A stretch of DNA of 64,000 nt from Fuerstiella sp. GTDB lineage: Bacteria; Planctomycetota; Planctomycetia; Planctomycetales; Planctomycetaceae. Position numbers and translations under genes: made by a program. The notes under the pieces were generated by a model. The model was given only the letters and a program-made list of their open reading frames with translations. It searched no databases and was not told the origin of the DNA. This document shows, piece after piece, positions 28,491 through 37,638 of the stretch (positions within the stretch are counted from its first letter, which is position 1; every line of letters begins with the position of its first letter). Location: assembly GCA_014238335.1 (NCBI GenBank), contig JABABI010000003.1, forward strand, positions 45,573-109,572, in the 5' to 3' direction.

Positions 28491-29423
28491 TCAAAGATCC
28501 AGGACGCGTTCGGCATTCCCTCGGTAAACCTTGCTGCGCACGTCCGCTGGCAGATCCATGTTCTCAAAGACTTCAAACTGAGGCACATGTTGTCCCGGCT
28601 GCAGATAGTCCGTACCAAAGCAAATGCGGTCCTGACGACGAATCAGAAACTCGCGGCCGAACTCCAGGTCGCGACTGATCGCATTAGACCCCGAACCGGC
28701 GGAAAGATCGCCGTAAATATTCGGATACGTTTCCATCAGCCGATCGATGGCCCCGTCGGGTAGCACTTTGCCTTTCGGATAGGCGCCAAGTGATTTCTGA
28801 TCATCGAGTCCCGAGATCGACGCCCACCATCCCGGACCGTGACCGATGAAGTTGAGCTTCGGAAATGACCGAACAGCGTTTTCCAGTCGCGGCAGACCGG
28901 GTTTGTCCTTGCCCCGGATATTGTCGATGTGAAACAGCAAAGGAATGCCCACCTGCTCGCAGGCTTCGTAAACTCGCATCATCAGCGGGTCATCAAAGTC
29001 CAGACCGACCTTATGTTCGCCAAAGCCTTTGGCTCCCTGATCGACATACTTGCGAAGGATCCCCACCAGACCTTCCACGCCACCGCGAATAATCGCGCGA
29101 GGATCGATCGAGCAGAACGGGATCAGGCGATCCGGAAACTCTTTCGAGGCTTTGATGGCGGCGTCCGGCAACTGCAGATAGGTTGTGGACTCCGGAGACA
29201 CCAACGGCAGTACGACCGATTTCTCGATATTGTGCTCGTCCATCCATTCCACCAGTGCCTTCGCCGTGAGCTCTTTATTGCCGTTGGTGTAGGTACCGAT
29301 ATGTGTATGCATATCAATAAAGCGGGGTGGCTGGTTGCGGACATTCGCTGCCGCAGACACTCTGCTGGCCGCAAAGGCGGTCACAGCAGCGGCCGAAGAA
29401 CTGAGCATTTGACGACGGTTCAT
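28491..29423 (-). CDS. Exported amidohydrolase-2 family protein
   Basis: The 310-residue protein has a leader (MLSSSAAAVTAFAASRVSA) and a TIM-barrel amidohydrolase body. Likely metal ligands are His-X-His in FIDMHTHIG near residue 39, plus GFGEHK near 145, LLFHIDN near 177, FIGHGPGW near 205 and FGTDYLQPG near 283. This order fits the amidohydrolase_2 family, whose members hydrolyse or decarboxylate small molecules. The gene is convergent with the DUF1552 gene, 51 bases away. The substrate is unknown. Export is suggested by the leader, as for many neighbours here. Confidence 0.85.
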   Translation of the reverse strand: MNRRQMLSSSAAAVTAFAASRVSAAANVRNQPPRFIDMHTHIGTYTNGNKELTAKALVEWMDEHNIEKSVVLPLVSPESTTYLQLPDAAIKASKEFPDRLIPFCSIDPRAIIRGGVEGLVGILRKYVDQGAKGFGEHKVGLDFDDPLMMRVYEACEQVGIPLLFHIDNIRGKDKPGLPRLENAVRSFPKLNFIGHGPGWWASISGLDDQKSLGAYPKGKVLPDGAIDRLMETYPNIYGDLSAGSGSNAISRDLEFGREFLIRRQDRICFGTDYLQPGQHVPQFEVFENMDLPADVRSKVYRGNAERVLDL

Positions 29424-29711
29424 AGGTATGTTCCAGATCGAAATTCAAGGAAGGATTGAATAAAGGGAGATAACGAACGGCTGCTCGCTGGAGTAATTGT
29501 CTGCCTTTTGAGGAATAATTCCAACGCAGTCGATATAAATACCGCCACGATCCGTTGGACTGCAGAAGTGAGTGCCTGCCGTGACTGTACCGGGCTTTGT
29601 TTTCAGCGCGATTCTTGTCATCGCACAATACTGGAATGAAAAGTGACAATCGACTGTCCAACATATTGCTGCGAATCCCGCCAACTCTACCCCGCCCGCC
29701 TGAAGAATCTC

Positions 29712-30569
29712 ATGAACAACCAACTCGCCGTTCGTTTAGCGTCCCCCACCGCTCGTGTCTTCAGCCTGCTGTTACTGCTGACACTGGCGCCCGTCACGGC
29801 CAAAGCTGAGCACAATGGAAAGGTGCAGATCCTGTTACTGGGTGACAGTACGACCGAAGGCAGCATACCGCGGCTAATGAAACCAAACGGACCACATCTT
29901 GAGATGATCCTCGAACAGCTGCTCGCAGCTGAAGATGATCTCCCGCCTTGCCATGTGGTCAACTCCAGCCTCAGTGGTGAGTACATCCGCAGGCTGATGG
30001 ATTCCGGGCGTTATGACCGCGATTCCGCAAAGTTGCCTGGCATCGACTACATCTTCATTCGCTACGGCCTGAACGATCGCGCGAAGCTTCAGAACTTCAC
30101 AAGTGAATTCCCAATGCATTTTCACGAACTCATCGACCGCCTGCGTAACGATCACCCGGAGGCGCAGCTGGTTCCGATGACCGTCATCCCGTTTGCCAAC
30201 GAAGAAGTCAGCCACGAAATCAACGGACTGGTGCGACAGGTCGCTAAAAAAGAGAATCTGCCCGTCTTTGACATCTATCCTCGTTATGCCGAGGAATTGA
30301 AGAAGGGGCACAACATGTTCAACTATCGTCGGTATCCGCTGGGGCAGGTTCCGAAGAAGTACCATGCACTGGTGAAACCGTTCGTTAATGGAACAAGCGT
30401 GCTGGTCATGGCCAATGAGCTGGATCCGATTCTCGGCCATCTGCCGCGCTGGTACAGCGACCGCCATCCAAATCTTTCCGGCTACAACGTAATCGCCGAC
30501 GAAACGGCGAAGTATCTGTCCGGGCTGCTGCGTGAGAAGGCGGCGAACAGTAATGCCGCCACGAAGTAA
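29712..30569 (+). CDS. Exported SGNH/GDSL hydrolase
   Basis: The 285-residue protein has a signal peptide (VFSLLLLLTLAPVTAKA) and the SGNH blocks: LLLGDSTTEG (block I serine near 45), YIFIRYGLND (block III) and SDRHPNLSGYN (block V Asp and His). Such enzymes are esterases or lipases, often deacetylating carbohydrates. Start choice is at 29712 because the upstream frame from 29643 lacks a leader. The gene lies between a minus-strand amidohydrolase and a plus-strand flavoprotein 61 bases downstream. Substrate not resolved. Confidence 0.87.
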   Translation: MNNQLAVRLASPTARVFSLLLLLTLAPVTAKAEHNGKVQILLLGDSTTEGSIPRLMKPNGPHLEMILEQLLAAEDDLPPCHVVNSSLSGEYIRRLMDSGRYDRDSAKLPGIDYIFIRYGLNDRAKLQNFTSEFPMHFHELIDRLRNDHPEAQLVPMTVIPFANEEVSHEINGLVRQVAKKENLPVFDIYPRYAEELKKGHNMFNYRRYPLGQVPKKYHALVKPFVNGTSVLVMANELDPILGHLPRWYSDRHPNLSGYNVIADETAKYLSGLLREKAANSNAATK

Positions 30570-30629
30570 ACGTGGGAGACAGGGTTACAGCAACTGACCA
30601 GGACTGCCGAATAGCGTCACACGTAACGA

Positions 30630-32156
30630 ATGAGCTATCGAGAGACAACACGCATGCATCCACCTGCTGCCAAGAACTGGGACGTCATCATCGTCGGTGG
30701 CGGAGGCAGCGGTCTGGCGGCGGGCGTCAGTTGCGTGGAACGCGGTTTAACAGTTCTGTTGGTGGAAAAGCAACCACAACTGGGCGGCACGACTGGAATT
30801 GCCGTGGGTTCGTTTACCGCCAGCGGCACTCGACATCAGCGGCAAAACAACATCCACGACAATGCCGCCGACCACAACGAAGACGCAGGCCGGTTCGCGC
30901 GACCGGAAGATGAGGCCGACGGAAACCGGGAATTACGTGAGTTCTTTCTCAGCCACTCAGCAGATACACTGGACTGGCTGGAGACAATCGGTCTGCGTTT
31001 CCACGGCCCCAGTCCCGAACCCCCCAATCGTGTGCCCAGAATGCACAACGTCGTGCCGAACGCGAAGGCCTACATCGGCGCTCTGCAATTGCGATTCATA
31101 GGTCTTGGAGGCCAGCTTCTGACGAATGCCTCGGTCGAGGGATTGCTGCGAACAGACGGACGGGTGACAGGTGTAACCGTCAATGTGAACGGCACACAGC
31201 GGGCGGAAACATGCCTGCGTGGCGTCGTACTGGCCGCTGGTGATTATGCCGGCAACGCTCAGATGATTGCCGAACATAAAGGCGACGCCTTTGCTGCGGT
31301 CGAAGGAATTAACACGAATGCGACCGGTGACGGTCACCGACTTGTGGCGTCCATCGGTGGCCAACTGCGTAACATGTCCATCACCTACGGACCCGAATTT
31401 CGATTCGTTCCGCCGCCCGGGAAGTCGTTCTCGCAACTGCTGCCAGCGAGCGGTCCGGCAGTGAAACTGATGGGCACTCTATTGCCATTGGTACCAAAAC
31501 TCCTGATCAACGCCTTCATCAAGCGGTTGCTCGTAACGTGGCAGCATCCGGAGGATGCGCTGCTGGACGACGGAGCCATCCTGATTAATAAATACGGTCA
31601 GCGATTCTGCAATGAACTGGCTTCTCCCGATCGAGAAATTGCGGTGGCGAATCAGCCGGACAAAGTGGCGTGGGTCTTGCTGGATGAAGCGATCATCAAA
31701 CGTTACAGCCAGTGGCCACACTTTGTTTCCACGGCGCCCGAAATCGCTTACGCGTATGTTGACGATTACCTGCGGCTACGGCCCGACGTTGCGATCGCAG
31801 CGTGCTCACTGGAGCAGCTTGCCTCTCGACGGAATATCCCGGCCGCAGCACTTGTGGCGGCCGCGTCGGGTACACAGAACATGGACAGTGTGCCAAAGAT
31901 GAAGAGGCCGCTTCAGGGAAACCTCTGGGTCCTGCTGGGCCCCGTCAAATCGTACTTCACCACAACCGAAGGCGGAGCTGCCATAGACACTTCATTCCGA
32001 GTGCTCGACGAATCAGGCGTGGTAATCAGCGGACTGTATGCGATCGGTCAAAATGGACTGGGCGGCCAGATTCTGTGGGGCCACGGCCTGCACATTGCCT
32101 GGGCCATGACCAGCGGTCGACTGGTCGGAAAAGTGCTGGCCGAAACGAAGCCCTGA
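30630..32156 (+). CDS. FAD-dependent oxidoreductase (fumarate reductase/ketosteroid dehydrogenase type)
   Basis: The 508-residue flavoprotein has a dinucleotide-binding site at the start (DVIIVGGGGSGLAAG near residue 20), LLVEKQPQLGGTT for FAD binding, and a C-terminal GLYAIGQNGLGGQILWGHGLHIAWAM block that closes the FAD site, as in fumarate reductase flavoprotein or 3-ketosteroid-1-dehydrogenase families. A conserved TTEGGAAIDTSFRV segment precedes it. No Sec or Tat leader is visible, so it is probably cytoplasmic. The second ATG, 30654, is an alternative start. It is convergent with the DUF1501 gene, 11 bases away. Substrate is not resolved. Confidence 0.86.
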   Translation: MSYRETTRMHPPAAKNWDVIIVGGGGSGLAAGVSCVERGLTVLLVEKQPQLGGTTGIAVGSFTASGTRHQRQNNIHDNAADHNEDAGRFARPEDEADGNRELREFFLSHSADTLDWLETIGLRFHGPSPEPPNRVPRMHNVVPNAKAYIGALQLRFIGLGGQLLTNASVEGLLRTDGRVTGVTVNVNGTQRAETCLRGVVLAAGDYAGNAQMIAEHKGDAFAAVEGINTNATGDGHRLVASIGGQLRNMSITYGPEFRFVPPPGKSFSQLLPASGPAVKLMGTLLPLVPKLLINAFIKRLLVTWQHPEDALLDDGAILINKYGQRFCNELASPDREIAVANQPDKVAWVLLDEAIIKRYSQWPHFVSTAPEIAYAYVDDYLRLRPDVAIAACSLEQLASRRNIPAAALVAAASGTQNMDSVPKMKRPLQGNLWVLLGPVKSYFTTTEGGAAIDTSFRVLDESGVVISGLYAIGQNGLGGQILWGHGLHIAWAMTSGRLVGKVLAETKP

Positions 32157-32167
32157 TGCCGGACGGT

Positions 32168-33631
32168 TCACGCGGGACGCTGCAGAAGTTGGTCCACGAG
32201 ATTGCCTGCCACATCCGTCAGGCGAAAGTCGCGGCCCTGAAAGCGGTAGGTCAGTTTCTTGTGGTCCAGACCAAAAAGATGCAGCAGCGTGGCATGCAGG
32301 TCGTGCACATGGACTGGGTCTTTGGCAACGCCCCAGCCAATTTCGTCTGTTTCTCCGATCACCTGACCGCCTTTCACACCGCCTCCGGCCAGCCACATGC
32401 TGAACGAATAGGGATGATGGTCGCGACCTGTCACGGTTTTGAAATTGACTCTGTTCTCTCCCAGAGGTGTTCGACCAAATTCACCGCCCCAGACGACCAG
32501 AGTTTCATCCAGCAGACCCCGCTGCTTCAGGTCTTTCAGCAACGCTGTGACTGGCTGGTCGGAAATCTGCGTGTATCGTTTCAGCCCGCTGTCCAGGTGA
32601 CTGTGGTGGTCCCAGGTTGACAGGAACAGTGTCACAAATCGCACTCCGCGTTCGATCATGCGGCGAGCCAGCAGACAGTTGCGGGCGTACGACCCCATAA
32701 AGCCCGCTGTCGTATCCTTCGCAGTGTCGGCGCGGTCGAGTCCGTAGGCTTCCAGAGTCGCTTTTGATTCTCCTGACAAATCCAGCAATTCCGGAGCCGT
32801 CTGTTGCATGCGAAATGCCAGTTCATAGGCTTCGATGCGGCTGGCCACCTCCGGGTTGCCAACGCGGTTCAGGCGAACGCGATTCAGTTCGTTAATGGTC
32901 TGCAGACTTCGTGACTGCACATCGCGGGAAATCCCCGGAGGATTGGCAAGATTCAGCACCGGACTGCCCTGGTTACGAAACAACGTACCGGAGTGCTGCG
33001 ACGGCAGAAATCCGCTGGACCAGCTGGATGCTCCGCCCGGCAGACCTCGCCCCAGTGTTGTCATCGCCACGTAGCTGGGCAGATTCTTTGATTCACTGCC
33101 CAGGCCGTAGTTCAGCCACGATCCTAATGTCGGCCAACCCTGCAATGCTGAACCGCTCAGCATCATCAACTGACCTGGCAGATGATTGAACTGTTCGCAG
33201 TGCATTGACCGGACAAATGCAATGTCGTCAACACAGGTACTCAGATGCGGGAGCAGATCGGACAAATCCATTCCGCATTCACCGTGCCGACGAAATCGCC
33301 GCGGACTGCCCATCAGCCTGGCGCTTTCCTTCTGAATGAACGCAAACTTGATCTCATTCAACAGCGATTCGGGCATCGGCTGTCCGTCAAGTTCATTCAG
33401 CCTGGGCTTGGGATCAAACAGGTCCATCTGGCTTGGCCCGCCCTCCATGAACAGATAGATGCAGCGTTTGGCGGCGGGAGCGATGTGCGTCAGCGGCAAC
33501 TGATACTCACTGGCCAACAGACCGTCTTCCTGCAGTAACGACGCCAGAGCTGCCGTCCCCAGACCGCTTGCGCTGGACGTGAAGAAGTCTCGACGCTGCA
33601 GTCCGCACGGATTGTGATTGGAGGCTGTCAT
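32168..33631 (-). CDS. DUF1501 family exported protein (paired copy)
   Basis: This 487-residue protein has a Tat-like leader (QRRDFFTSSASGLGTAALA) and DUF1501 features: CIYLFMEGGPSQMDLFDPKP, MHCEQFNHLPGQLMMLSG, LLARRMIERGVRFVTLF, VVWGGEFGRTPLG and GRDHHPYSFSMWLAGGGVKGG. DUF1501 belongs to the alkaline phosphatase-like superfamily but has no proven activity that I can name. It starts five bases after the stop of the DUF1549/DUF1553 gene; this tight spacing and the common strand indicate translational coupling. I chose the ATG at 33631 rather than the TTG at 33640. Confidence 0.9.
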   Translation of the reverse strand: MTASNHNPCGLQRRDFFTSSASGLGTAALASLLQEDGLLASEYQLPLTHIAPAAKRCIYLFMEGGPSQMDLFDPKPRLNELDGQPMPESLLNEIKFAFIQKESARLMGSPRRFRRHGECGMDLSDLLPHLSTCVDDIAFVRSMHCEQFNHLPGQLMMLSGSALQGWPTLGSWLNYGLGSESKNLPSYVAMTTLGRGLPGGASSWSSGFLPSQHSGTLFRNQGSPVLNLANPPGISRDVQSRSLQTINELNRVRLNRVGNPEVASRIEAYELAFRMQQTAPELLDLSGESKATLEAYGLDRADTAKDTTAGFMGSYARNCLLARRMIERGVRFVTLFLSTWDHHSHLDSGLKRYTQISDQPVTALLKDLKQRGLLDETLVVWGGEFGRTPLGENRVNFKTVTGRDHHPYSFSMWLAGGGVKGGQVIGETDEIGWGVAKDPVHVHDLHATLLHLFGLDHKKLTYRFQGRDFRLTDVAGNLVDQLLQRPA

Positions 33632-33636
33632 GTTAT

Positions 33637-36078
33637 TCAATCCCGCGTCACAAACTCGTCCAGGTTCATCACGATTCGGGCGACGGCAGTCATTGCGGCC
33701 GACCTGTTTTCACCGCCAGCCACGGTCTCTTCACCTTCCATCAACTGCAAGACTTCATCGTGCGCCGCTGCAAGGTAATTCAGTTCGTCTTCAACGGGTG
33801 GCCTTCCCAGACATCGCCGAAAAATCATGTGGATTGCTTCCCGGGGCTTCTCAACGAACTGCTGAGCGGCTTCCACTCCCAGCGCCTGAGCACATTCAAA
33901 GAACACCGGGTCGTTCAACAGCGTCAGCGCCTGCAGAGGGGTGTTCGACCGCTCTCGCCGACTGCAGGAAACGGTGGCGTCCGGCGCATCAAATGTCATC
34001 AGCATCGGGTACGGCACTGTGCGTTTGAAGAAGATGTACATGCCTCGGCGGTATCGCTCACTGCCCTGACTCACCGGCCATTTCACACTGCGTCCGACCT
34101 CGGTCACGAACGCCGGCAACGGCGGACGGATTCCTTTTCGGCCGGTCGTGCGGTCCAGCAGCCCACTCACCGTCAGATGAACGTCGCGAATTGATTCAGC
34201 ACTGACGCGATAGCTGTTCTGTCTCCACAGCAGCTGATTGCCGGCCTGCTGCTGACCTGCAACGGAATTCGAGGACGACGACAGACGGTACGAGGATGAC
34301 ATCACGATCAGTCGAATCATCGCCTTGCGACTCCACCCCAGTCGCCGATACTCGGTCGCCAGCCAGTCCAGCAGCAGGGGATGCGTCGGCGGGGCCCCCT
34401 GAGTCCCAAAATCGTTGGCCGTTGCCACCAGTCCCTGGCCAAACAATTGCTGCCAGATTCGGTTGACAGCCACACGTGCGGTTAGCGGGTTGTCGCCGTC
34501 AAATAACCACCGTGCCAGGTCGAACCGGTCCGGCACGGCACTGCGGGCCCTCAGCGGCGGCAGCACAGCTGGTGTGCCGCAACTCACTTTGTCGCCGGGA
34601 CGATTGTAGGCTCCGCGAACGTGAACAAAGGTTTCGCGACGATCCTTGCGGCGTTCAGCGAAGGCGCGGGCTTTGGTCGACGGTTGCACGGGCCTATTTT
34701 TGTTGTGTTTTTCCACTCGTGTCGTCAACTCTTTCCACCCGGATTCCTTCGTGCGGTAGAGCGTTTCGATGGCGTTGATTTCTGTTAACTTGCCGGGGTC
34801 GTGCAGCTTCGTCATCAGTTCGCCTTTCTGTTCAGCCGTCAGATCCTTCATTTCGAACTGTTGGAGCTGCTGCAGCAGTTCATCCCATTGCGTTTGCCAG
34901 ATCTGCATGGCGTCGTTGTGTTCGGCGATCTGCCACGGCCTGGTTGCCGGCACGCCAACATCGTCTGTGTTGTTGAAAAATGCGTACAGCTGGTAGAACT
35001 CCTGCTGACTGATGGGGTCGTTCTTATGGTCGTGACACTCGGCACAGCCCAGCGTCAAACCCAGCCAGACCATGCCCGTCGTGTTCACTCGATCCACAAT
35101 CTCCTTGGTGCGGTACAATTCCAGATCCACTCCTGCTTCCGTGTTTCGCAGAGTGTTGCGATGAAAGCCTGTTGCGATCTTCTGTTCCAGCGTCGGGGCG
35201 TTCAGCAGGTCACCGGCCAGCTGCTCGATCGTGAACTGATCGAAGGGCAGGTCGTGGTTGATCGCGTTAATGACCCATTCGCGATAAACCCACGCATGAG
35301 GCCGCTCACTGTCGCCCAGGTAGCCCTCGCTATCCGCATACCGAGCCAGGTCCAGCCAGTATCGTCCCCACTGTTCGCCATAATGCGGAGAACTCAGCAG
35401 GTCATCAACCAGTTGCTCATAGGCTGCAGCCGCCGTGTTCTGCACAAACGCCTCAACAGTCTCAGATCTCGGCGGCAACCCCGTCAGGTCAAGATGCAGC
35501 CGACGAATCAACGTGCGTCGGTCAGTTCCGACAGCCGGTATAATTTCGGCGTCCGCATGCCGTGCCGCAACAAATGCGTCAATGGGATTACGGATGGGAA
35601 ACTGAGCGGGCACCACAACACTGTCAGGAACATTGGGCCGATGAATTGGTTTGAGTGACCACAGGACTGGTGGTTCCAGAACAACGTCATCAGGCCAGGC
35701 TGCACCGGATTCGATCCATTTCCGAACAACGGCAATCTGCGACGCGTCGAGCGGAGCTTCACCCTTTGGCATTTCCGCGACTCCGTCTTCGGGAAGAATC
35801 AAACCCAGCAGGTAACTGGCATCAACGTCGCCCGGAACCAACACTGCACCGCTTTCCCCGCCGGCCTGTACGGACCGCATGAACTGCAACGACAGTCCAC
35901 CGCGGCGATCACGTTCGTTGTGACAACTCAGACATCGCGTCTGCAGAATGGGCGCCACGTCGCGCTGGAAGTCGACAACGTCGCTCGCGACGGATCTATT
36001 CTGTACAGCCGCCAGCACCAGTGCTGTGGTTACCAGAATTGGACAAAGATTCGGTTGGGACATTCTCGGTTGGAACAT
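33637..36078 (-). CDS. Planctomycete cytochrome-like DUF1549/DUF1553 protein
   Basis: The 813-residue exported protein holds an N-terminal planctomycete cytochrome C-like domain with CxxCH (Cys49-Cys52-His53, in ILQTRCLSCHN), a DUF1549 domain (LDLTGLPPRSETVEAF, HYGEQWGRYWLDLARYADSEGY) and a second CxxCH in TLGCAECHDHKNDP near residue 360, then DUF1553 (RVAVNRIWQQLFGQGLV near 590, RYRRGMYIFFKRTVPYP, SNTPLQALTLLNDP). Two heme sites are likely. It lies directly upstream of DUF1501 on the same strand, the usual pair. The start is the ATG at 36078 or 36063, ahead of the leader ILVTTALVLAAV. Role unknown. Confidence 0.9.
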   Translation of the reverse strand: MFQPRMSQPNLCPILVTTALVLAAVQNRSVASDVVDFQRDVAPILQTRCLSCHNERDRRGGLSLQFMRSVQAGGESGAVLVPGDVDASYLLGLILPEDGVAEMPKGEAPLDASQIAVVRKWIESGAAWPDDVVLEPPVLWSLKPIHRPNVPDSVVVPAQFPIRNPIDAFVAARHADAEIIPAVGTDRRTLIRRLHLDLTGLPPRSETVEAFVQNTAAAAYEQLVDDLLSSPHYGEQWGRYWLDLARYADSEGYLGDSERPHAWVYREWVINAINHDLPFDQFTIEQLAGDLLNAPTLEQKIATGFHRNTLRNTEAGVDLELYRTKEIVDRVNTTGMVWLGLTLGCAECHDHKNDPISQQEFYQLYAFFNNTDDVGVPATRPWQIAEHNDAMQIWQTQWDELLQQLQQFEMKDLTAEQKGELMTKLHDPGKLTEINAIETLYRTKESGWKELTTRVEKHNKNRPVQPSTKARAFAERRKDRRETFVHVRGAYNRPGDKVSCGTPAVLPPLRARSAVPDRFDLARWLFDGDNPLTARVAVNRIWQQLFGQGLVATANDFGTQGAPPTHPLLLDWLATEYRRLGWSRKAMIRLIVMSSSYRLSSSSNSVAGQQQAGNQLLWRQNSYRVSAESIRDVHLTVSGLLDRTTGRKGIRPPLPAFVTEVGRSVKWPVSQGSERYRRGMYIFFKRTVPYPMLMTFDAPDATVSCSRRERSNTPLQALTLLNDPVFFECAQALGVEAAQQFVEKPREAIHMIFRRCLGRPPVEDELNYLAAAHDEVLQLMEGEETVAGGENRSAAMTAVARIVMNLDEFVTRD

Positions 36079-36402
36079 TCTCACACGTGCAGCAGTTGCG
36101 CCAATGCCATTGGGTGGGAAAGACAGGGCCGGGATAGCAGGATGACGACGTGCGGCCCACGAGATTAGCGAGGGTATCAGGGCAGAATGCCCGAAGCCAT
36201 CCTGTTGCCTGAGGATCGTAACAGGATCGCCATTCTCGGGTGAGAAAAAGGCACCGTTGTTACTGTACCCACGTGAAGACAGATGCAATTTCAGGTAAAT
36301 TGCCTTATTCACCGAAAGACACGAGAAAGAACAGAAAGAAACGTTTTACAGGTACACTGCGGAGTCCGTTCCGGATTGAAGTGACAAGGAAATCTATTAT
36401 CG
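36079..36402. other. Divergent intergenic region, no gene seen
   Basis: This holds the putative promoters of the DUF1549/DUF1553 gene and the ankyrin-SUFU gene. I see no additional gene, tandem repeat or strong hairpin. Weak frames overlapping the ankyrin gene start are shadows. Confidence 0.45.
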
Positions 36403-37539
36403 ATGGGCAGAGAGACAGGATTTTTCGCAATAGCTGTTGGGTCAGGCGACGCCAACGGGGTTCGCCGAATCTGGAACGAGTATCCAGGACTGCTGGCTGG
36501 GACCGGACTTTCACTGAACCATTATCTGGACGACGCCATTTCCAATAATCACCCGAACGTTCTTCGTGCGCTGGTGGAACTGGGAGCAGACATAAACTCA
36601 CGGAATACTGTTTCTGATGATCGAGGACGTGCCTGGTGTGCAGTCTCTAACGACGCTGCGGCGTGCCTGGACTGGCTGCTGCAGAAAGGCGTCCAGATAA
36701 ACTTTGATACTACTGAAGCGACGCGTTGTTTTGCGTTGGAATGTGCCTGCGCCATCGGCTCCCTTGAGCTCGTAAAACGGCTGGTAGAACATGGTGCTGT
36801 CACAGACTACAAGTGGAAAGAAGGCGGACGCCCTCGGGGGAATCCGCTAACCATCGCAGCAAACGGGGGGCATGAAGAGGTTGCCGAATACCTGCGATCC
36901 ACAGGCACGCCGGAGCCACAACTCCCCCTCCAGACGGATGGAGATGGGGATGATCGGCTGCGAGCGCACGTGACCACGTACTTCGGCGAACCTGAAGCCG
37001 ATGAGATTCGACAGGTCGTTCCAGCGCAACCGGTAATTTCAATCGTTGTCGTGCAGGCGGACGATCAGACAGTTCTTGTAACTCGGGGCATGTCCGCTGC
37101 CCCGATTACTCAGCACGATGGCTCTCAGCTGTATGCCGAATTAATGTTGCAGGTACCGGCCGACTGGGGTATCGGTGCGGAGTCTGCAGATAAAAAGTCA
37201 GAGTGGGCCGGTGCCTGCCTGCAACAGCTGGCTGCCTTTCCACATATCAACGGAGGGCCATTTCCACCGTGTATGATGTGCCCCAACGGGATGCCTCCAC
37301 AGCCCATCCTTGATGGTTATGATTTCACTGGCGTGATGACCATTCAGGCCGCCGCAGATTTCGCAACGTATACAGACGGCAACAAGACCGTCACTCTGTA
37401 CCATGTTATTCCGCTGTTCACAGAAGAATTCGAGCTGGCCAGATCGACCGGTATCGCGGAACTGCTGAACCGGTTTGAGGCCCTGGGTATTGGTCAGTTA
37501 ACCGATCTTTCAAGACCCAGCGTCGCCCCCGCACTGTGA
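36403..37539 (+). CDS. Ankyrin-repeat plus SUFU-domain protein
   Basis: The 378-residue protein has two parts. Residues about 10-160 are ankyrin repeats (NVLRALVELGADINSRN, SLELVKRLVEHGAVTDY, NPLTIAANGGHEEVAEYLRSTG). Residues about 190-365 look like a bacterial suppressor-of-fused (SUFU) domain: LVTRGMSAAPIT, SQLYAELMLQVPADWG, LYHVIPLFTEEFELARS. SUFU domains in bacteria have been proposed as immunity proteins in polymorphic-toxin systems. No leader is seen, so the protein is probably cytoplasmic. AAGGA lies 12 bases upstream of the ATG at 36403, a little far. No toxin gene is visible beside it, so an immunity role is only inference; protein-protein binding is the safer statement. Confidence 0.75.
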   Translation: MGRETGFFAIAVGSGDANGVRRIWNEYPGLLAGTGLSLNHYLDDAISNNHPNVLRALVELGADINSRNTVSDDRGRAWCAVSNDAAACLDWLLQKGVQINFDTTEATRCFALECACAIGSLELVKRLVEHGAVTDYKWKEGGRPRGNPLTIAANGGHEEVAEYLRSTGTPEPQLPLQTDGDGDDRLRAHVTTYFGEPEADEIRQVVPAQPVISIVVVQADDQTVLVTRGMSAAPITQHDGSQLYAELMLQVPADWGIGAESADKKSEWAGACLQQLAAFPHINGGPFPPCMMCPNGMPPQPILDGYDFTGVMTIQAAADFATYTDGNKTVTLYHVIPLFTEEFELARSTGIAELLNRFEALGIGQLTDLSRPSVAPAL

Positions 37540-37638
37540 ACGCACTGACCTGATACCGGTGTGAAGCGGAACACGTTTTCGACAAGCTTGCTGAACAAAG
37601 TCTGTGTCTCGATAACCCTTTGCCCGTGGGAGTTGGCA

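Noticed and set aside
34801..35658. 285-codon plus-strand frame opposite the DUF1549/1553 gene
   Set aside because: Composition is typical of a shadow and there is no ribosome site.
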